From the NCBI GenBank assembly GCA_016844625.1, contig JAERMN010000032.1, forward strand, positions 1 through 18,119: a stretch of DNA of 18,119 nt. The letters are read 5' to 3'. The translations under genes and the position numbers were made by a program. Positions 14,280 through 18,119 of this stretch are shown one piece after another. Source of the DNA: Deltaproteobacteria bacterium (GTDB taxonomy: Bacteria; Desulfobacterota; Binatia; UBA9968). The first letter of the stretch is position 1. Each line of letters starts with the position of its first letter. The notes beneath the pieces were generated by a model. That model was not told where the DNA came from, did not search any database, and was given only the letters and a program-made list of their open reading frames with translations.

Positions 14280-15464
14280 TTACGGCTGAAAACCGGCGGA
14301 CGGCAACCGCGCGACCGTCAGGTCGCGGCGCGCTCTGGCAGGCGCCAACTCAACTTGAGCATCGCGCCAGGTTAGGTAATCGCTGAGACATTGAATCACT
14401 TCAGCGCTGTTGTTGACGCGCACCATCTTGGCGCGCAGTTCCGCGGCACCGCGAAAATCGCGGCAATACCAGATCAAATGTTTGCGCATGCTGACGAAGT
14501 TTCGAATCTGCACGTAGGTTTCGAAATGCTGCGCGTGCTCGACGATCACCCGGAAGCGATGCTCCAAACTAATCGGTTCCGGCGCCTCGGGTGGCGCATC
14601 GCCGCAAGCAAGCGCCTGCTTGAGCTGATTTTTGCTGCGAAAAACCCACGGATTGCCTTCCGCGGCACGGCCAAGCAGCACGCCGTCAACGCCGCATTGG
14701 CGCACGCGCCGGAAGACATCCGCCATGTCTTTGAGATCGCCGTTACCAAGAATCAAAGTGGGCGTATGGTTGGCAACGTCTACCGCGCGCGCGATGGCGT
14801 CCCAATCGGCGTCGCCTTTGTAGCCTTGTTTGAGCGTGCGGCCATGGATGGAAATCGCCGCGGGGTTTTCCGCGAGCAAATTCTGAATCCAATCCTCGAT
14901 GACGATCTCGTCGTAACCGATGCGGGTTTTCACCGAAAGCGGAATGAGCCTTCGCGCTACGGGGTCCGGCGAATCGGTGCGTAGTTCGTTCGACGCTATC
15001 ACCGTGTCCATGAATTTGTGGCGCAGCTTGAGATCGTTCAAGGTCTGCCCCGCCACCCAATCGGCGATGCCTTGGCGCGCCGATCGAAGAATATCCCGCG
15101 CCAGCTCGGGGGTGCGAATCAGCGCCGCGCCGCTGCCGGATGCGGCGACGTTTTTCGCCGGACAGCCCATGTTGATGTCCAAGCCGTCGAAGCCGAGCTC
15201 ACAGACGACGTGCGCCGCTTTGTAAAATAGCTCGGGGGTGTGGCCGTAGATCTGCGCGATGATCGGCCGCTCGATCTCAGAGTAAGTGAAATCGCGGATC
15301 AAGGTGTGCGGCGCATGGATCGCCGCCTCGACGTTGACAAACTCGGTGACCGTGATATCCGGCCCGCCATGTTTGGCCGCGATCCAGCGAAACGAAGCGT
15401 CGGTTACACCGTCCATCGGCGAGAGGCCGATGATCGGTTTAGGTATATCGTGCCAAAAACTCAT
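14280..15464 (-). CDS. dus: tRNA-dihydrouridine synthase
   Basis: 394 residues; an FMN-dependent enzyme reducing uridines in the tRNA D-loop. The TIM-barrel start LSPMDGVTDASFRWI (14-28), INMGCPAKNVAASGSGAALI (97-116, catalytic Cys101), SVKTRIG (177-183), SIHGRT (205-210) and GNGDL/GVLLGRAAEGNPW for FMN phosphate are visible. An insertion of about 40 residues (131-175) separates the catalytic loop from the SVKTRIG strand and makes the protein longer than the 320-350 usual for DusB. The C-terminal helical domain begins near 300. It is the first gene of a tight dus-maf pair. Which uridine it modifies cannot be decided from sequence alone. Confidence 0.95.
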   Translation of the reverse strand: MSFWHDIPKPIIGLSPMDGVTDASFRWIAAKHGGPDITVTEFVNVEAAIHAPHTLIRDFTYSEIERPIIAQIYGHTPELFYKAAHVVCELGFDGLDINMGCPAKNVAASGSGAALIRTPELARDILRSARQGIADWVAGQTLNDLKLRHKFMDTVIASNELRTDSPDPVARRLIPLSVKTRIGYDEIVIEDWIQNLLAENPAAISIHGRTLKQGYKGDADWDAIARAVDVANHTPTLILGNGDLKDMADVFRRVRQCGVDGVLLGRAAEGNPWVFRSKNQLKQALACGDAPPEAPEPISLEHRFRVIVEHAQHFETYVQIRNFVSMRKHLIWYCRDFRGAAELRAKMVRVNNSAEVIQCLSDYLTWRDAQVELAPARARRDLTVARLPSAGFQP

Positions 15465-15581
15465 GGGGAAATTCCCAGATTAGTGTGACATTGCCGCGAG
15501 AGAAAATCCACCGCGCTTCAGATGACGAAAAATTCGTTTGGTTCCTTGAGCAGCGCCGCAGCCTCTTGTCGGATGCTGACA

Positions 15582-15866
15582 CTATTGGCGTCGCTTCAGA
15601 ACATCTTCGAGGCTCTTTCTGTCCTCATCCAAGATTTTTTCCTGCGGCCGGTTGGTTGGCGCAGCGTCGGCGTTCTCGCTTTTATCCGGCCTACGGGCTG
15701 CTTTGCTCGTCGCTTTCGAATTTTGCGCCGCGCCGCTGAAGAGTCGCGTGAGATCGTACCCGTAGAGCCAGATCGCAAAGGCCAAACCCCAGACAATCAG
15801 CGGAAAAAAAATGTAAAAGAGCAGCGCTTTGAGCCAACTGCGCTTGGGTCGCTTTTTTTGCGCCAT
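15582..15866 (-). CDS. Small single-span membrane protein
   Basis: 94 residues from ATG 15866; the frame is open upstream to 16013, but that part overlaps the glpX end and lacks protein character. A basic N-terminus (MAQKKRPKRSWLK) is followed by one strong membrane helix (LLFYIFFPLIVWGLAFAIWL, 15-34), a Ser/Ala/Lys-rich linker, and a charged tail ILDEDRKSLEDVLKRRQ. The basic N-terminus suggests that end is cytoplasmic. The position between glpX and dus, same strand, suggests cotranscription. No function is recognised. Confidence 0.7.
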   Translation of the reverse strand: MAQKKRPKRSWLKALLFYIFFPLIVWGLAFAIWLYGYDLTRLFSGAAQNSKATSKAARRPDKSENADAAPTNRPQEKILDEDRKSLEDVLKRRQ

Positions 15867-15975
15867 GTGAACTTGCCGAATTCGGCCCTCAGCTTCCTTC
15901 GCCGAAAAGCGAGCGGACCAAATCGCCGCTGGGTGGAGCGCTGACGGAAGGAAATTTGTTTCCGCGATAATTGAA

Positions 15976-16926
15976 TCAGTACATCGGTTTGTGATCGAAA
16001 TAGTGCGTCGCATCGATCACCCGGATGGTTTTGGTTTTGGAGCGCATGACCACAGATTGGGTGGTCGCGCCGCCGGCAAAGAAATGGACGCCGCGCAAAT
16101 AATCGCCGTCGGTCACGCCCGTGGCCGAGAACATAACGTCGCCTGAAGCAAGCTCGTCGATCGTGAATTTTTTCTTGATGTCAGCCACGCCCATTTTCTT
16201 GGCGCGCTCGATCTCTTCGTTATTGCGCGGCGCCAGGCGGCCTTGAAACTCGCCACCGACGCAGCGCAGCGCCGCCGCCGCGAGCACGCCCTCCGGCGCG
16301 CCACCGATGCCGATCAATAGATCGATGCCGGTTTCCGGCTTAGTCGTGGCGATCGCCGCGGCAACATCGCCGTCGCCGATCAAGCGAATGCGTGCGCCGG
16401 CTTTACGCACCTCCGCAATGATCGCGTCATGGCGCGGCCGGGCAAGGATAATCACCATAAGATCTTCTACCTTGCAGCGCTTGGCTTGGGCCAAGTCGCG
16501 CAGGTTTTCCGTCGGCGATTTGTCTAGATCGATGACCCCTTTGCCCGCGGCGCCGCAAGCGATCTTCGCCATATAGGTGTCGGGGCAGTGCAAGAGATTC
16601 CCGCCGTCGGCCATGGCGAGAACGGATAGCGCATTGGGCCCTCCCGTCGCGCAGATCGTCGTGCCTTCGAGCGGATCGAGGGCGATGTCGACTTTGGGAC
16701 CACCGGAGCCGACTTTTTCACCGATGTAGAGCATCGGCGCTTCGTCGCGCTCGCCTTCGCCGATCACGACAGTGCCGTCGATGGCCAGCGCATCGAAGGC
16801 TTTGCGCATGGCGTCGACCGCGGCTTGGTCCGCCGCTTTCTCGTCGCCGCAGCCGGTCAAGCGGGCGCAATGGAGCGCCGCCGCCTCGGTAACCCGCACC
16901 GCTTCCAGAGCTAAATTTCTGTCCAT
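15976..16926 (-). CDS. glpX: Fructose-1,6-bisphosphatase class II
   Basis: 316 residues, normal length. It removes the 1-phosphate of fructose 1,6-bisphosphate, the committed step of gluconeogenesis. GTVVIGEGERDEAPMLYIGE (51-70, metal ligand Glu57), DIALDPLEGTT (80-90, Asp84 and Glu87), IGDGDVAAAI (183-192), GIGGAPEGVLAA (206-217, Glu212) and SATGVTDGDYLRGV (267-280) match the GlpX active-site residues Glu57, Asp85, Glu88 and Glu213 of E. coli. ATG 16926 overlaps the apgM stop by 16 bp and its ribosome site AAGGGAG lies inside apgM, indicating an operon with translational coupling. Confidence 0.96.
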   Translation of the reverse strand: MDRNLALEAVRVTEAAALHCARLTGCGDEKAADQAAVDAMRKAFDALAIDGTVVIGEGERDEAPMLYIGEKVGSGGPKVDIALDPLEGTTICATGGPNALSVLAMADGGNLLHCPDTYMAKIACGAAGKGVIDLDKSPTENLRDLAQAKRCKVEDLMVIILARPRHDAIIAEVRKAGARIRLIGDGDVAAAIATTKPETGIDLLIGIGGAPEGVLAAAALRCVGGEFQGRLAPRNNEEIERAKKMGVADIKKKFTIDELASGDVMFSATGVTDGDYLRGVHFFAGGATTQSVVMRSKTKTIRVIDATHYFDHKPMY

Positions 16927-18119
16927 GTCGGTCTCCCTTCAATGAGCGATTCCATTAGACGATAGGCTTGTTTGGCCACTACGCCGGTTTTCGCCGCGTC
17001 GGTTTCATTGTAGCCAACGGCGCCGTTGTCGCGCGGCTCCGCCGCAGAATAAAGCACGAACGGCACCGGATCCGAGACATGGGTTTTAAGCGCGATGGAG
17101 GTCGGATGATCCGGCATCAAGAGAATGCGAAAATCCTTGCGCCCGGCCAATCCTTTTAAAACCGTGCCGACGACTTTCTCGTCAAAATCTTCCAGCGCTT
17201 GAATCTTCGCTTTGACATCGCCCATGTGGCCGGCTTCGTCGGTGGCTTCGACGTGAATGAAGACCAAGTCATTTTTTTCTAGCGAGCGCACACCGTACTC
17301 GCCTTTGCCGACGTAATTGGTATCGAGAAAACCGGTGATACCCGGCACGTCAATCCGCTCCAACCCGGCGTAAACACCCAGACCGTGAATAATATCGACA
17401 GCGGAAATCACTCCGCCGGTAATACCAAAGCGTTGCGTCAGCGGCGGCAACTGCGGCGCTCTGCCTTGGCCCCAAAGCCAGATCGTCGTCGCTTGGCGTT
17501 TGCCGTCCGATTGCCTTTTCTGGTTTATCGGATGATTCGCCAACAGCGGTTCGGACGCCACCATCAATTGCAGCAGTCGCTCGGCGCCGTCGCCTTTGGG
17601 CAGATAGCCGGCGGTTTTCTGATCGGTGATATCATGGGGCGGCGTGGTGTCCATTTTTTCCTTGCCGTCGCGCCAGACCATCAGATGGCGATAACTGACG
17701 CCGGGAAAAAATTCGATACCGTCGCCGCCGAGTTGTTTTCCCAAGTCTTGAATAAGGTTCGCTGCCTCTTCGGTCGTGATGTGACCGGAAGTGAAGTCCT
17801 CCATGGCCGTTTCAGCGCCGCCACCACGAAGCGTAACCAAATTGCAGCGAAAGGCGATGTCCTTGGGGCCGAGCGCGACGCCCATGCTCGCCGCTTCGAG
17901 CGGCGAGCGGCCGGTGTGATAGACCGCCGGATCATAGCCCATGATGCTCATGTTGCCGACATCGCTACCGGGAGGGAATCCTTCAGGGATGACGTGGGCC
18001 ATGCCATACACGCCGCGCTGCGCCAGCCAATCCATGTTCGGCGTGCGCGCGGCTTCAAGGGGTGTCTTGCCGCCGAGAACTTCCAGCGGATAATCCGCCA
18101 TGCCGTCGCCTTGTAAAAT
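16911..18119 (-). CDS. apgM: 2,3-bisphosphoglycerate-independent phosphoglycerate mutase, ApgM type (5' end outside window)
   Basis: Interconverts 3- and 2-phosphoglycerate with two divalent metals; member of the alkaline-phosphatase superfamily. The frame is open to the right edge and reads ILQGDG before MADYPLE. Since the family begins with a hydrophobic strand and GDGMADYP (metal-binding Asp), the ATG at 18101 is internal and a few residues lie outside. LGGKTPLEAARTPNMD, PPGSDVGNMSIMGYDP and GRSPLEAASMGV form the N-terminal active site; HVEATDEAGHMGD and LMPDHPTS carry the C-terminal metal ligands. The 402 visible residues match the usual length. It leads the cluster with glpX, a sensible pairing for triose-to-hexose flux. 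Confidence 0.94.
   Translation of the reverse strand: MLQGDGMADYPLEVLGGKTPLEAARTPNMDWLAQRGVYGMAHVIPEGFPPGSDVGNMSIMGYDPAVYHTGRSPLEAASMGVALGPKDIAFRCNLVTLRGGGAETAMEDFTSGHITTEEAANLIQDLGKQLGGDGIEFFPGVSYRHLMVWRDGKEKMDTTPPHDITDQKTAGYLPKGDGAERLLQLMVASEPLLANHPINQKRQSDGKRQATTIWLWGQGRAPQLPPLTQRFGITGGVISAVDIIHGLGVYAGLERIDVPGITGFLDTNYVGKGEYGVRSLEKNDLVFIHVEATDEAGHMGDVKAKIQALEDFDEKVVGTVLKGLAGRKDFRILLMPDHPTSIALKTHVSDPVPFVLYSAAEPRDNGAVGYNETDAAKTGVVAKQAYRLMESLIEGRPTWTEI

Noticed and set aside
17385..18116. Plus-strand 243-codon frame opposite apgM
   Set aside because: It lies wholly antisense to a well-conserved enzyme and has no domain; a GC-driven shadow.

Overview
The window looks like chromosomal DNA of an uncultured, moderately GC-rich Gram-negative bacterium. 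The mix of genes (a crotonase with hydroxycinnamoyl-CoA hydratase/lyase character, remains of a TctC-type solute receptor, a biotin-free PycB-like protein, a MEKHLA protein, a CrtQ/HpnB-like glycosyltransferase, and ApgM with GlpX) suggests a deltaproteobacterium-like lineage such as Binatota or Tectomicrobia. That placement is inference from gene content; no marker gene or rRNA is present.

Left part (1-3080): the 5' half of a very large exported repeat protein on the minus strand, running off the left edge. It has a signal peptide, Ig-like modules, a carboxypeptidase-regulatory-like module, a short RHS/YD segment, two IPT/TIG modules, and then a tandem repeat of about 106 residues (318 bp). 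One repeat copy has lost 188 bp, which breaks the frame. A sigma70-type promoter lies upstream, with two AT-rich dyads directly behind its -35 box.

Middle part (3080-9300): a gene-poor, decaying area. It holds a broken LysR regulator (in-frame stop, compensating frameshifts, lost C-terminus), a long stretch without a convincing gene, an intact crotonase, a TctC/Bug receptor pseudogene (frameshift plus internal deletion) and an intact MFS exporter-like protein. Two distant copies of a small unrecognised protein family flank this area (about 4.94-5.45 kb and 8.80-9.27 kb). The first has had its C-terminus replaced by an intergenic palindromic repeat.

Right part (9317-18119): mostly intact minus-strand genes: a PycB/OadA-like carboxyltransferase without a biotin domain, a MEKHLA-domain protein, a sparse stretch of about 790 bp, a membrane glycosyltransferase, and a compact housekeeping cluster apgM-glpX-(small membrane protein)-dus-maf. 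ApgM and GlpX overlap by 16 bp and together serve glycolysis/gluconeogenesis; Dus modifies tRNA and Maf removes non-canonical nucleotides. GC-rich palindromes fill the gaps at 10.82-10.93 kb and 13.52-13.59 kb.

I see no tRNA, rRNA, CRISPR array or complete insertion sequence. The most unusual items are the broken 318-bp repeat, the two-copy unknown protein family, and the palindromic repeat recruited into coding sequence.
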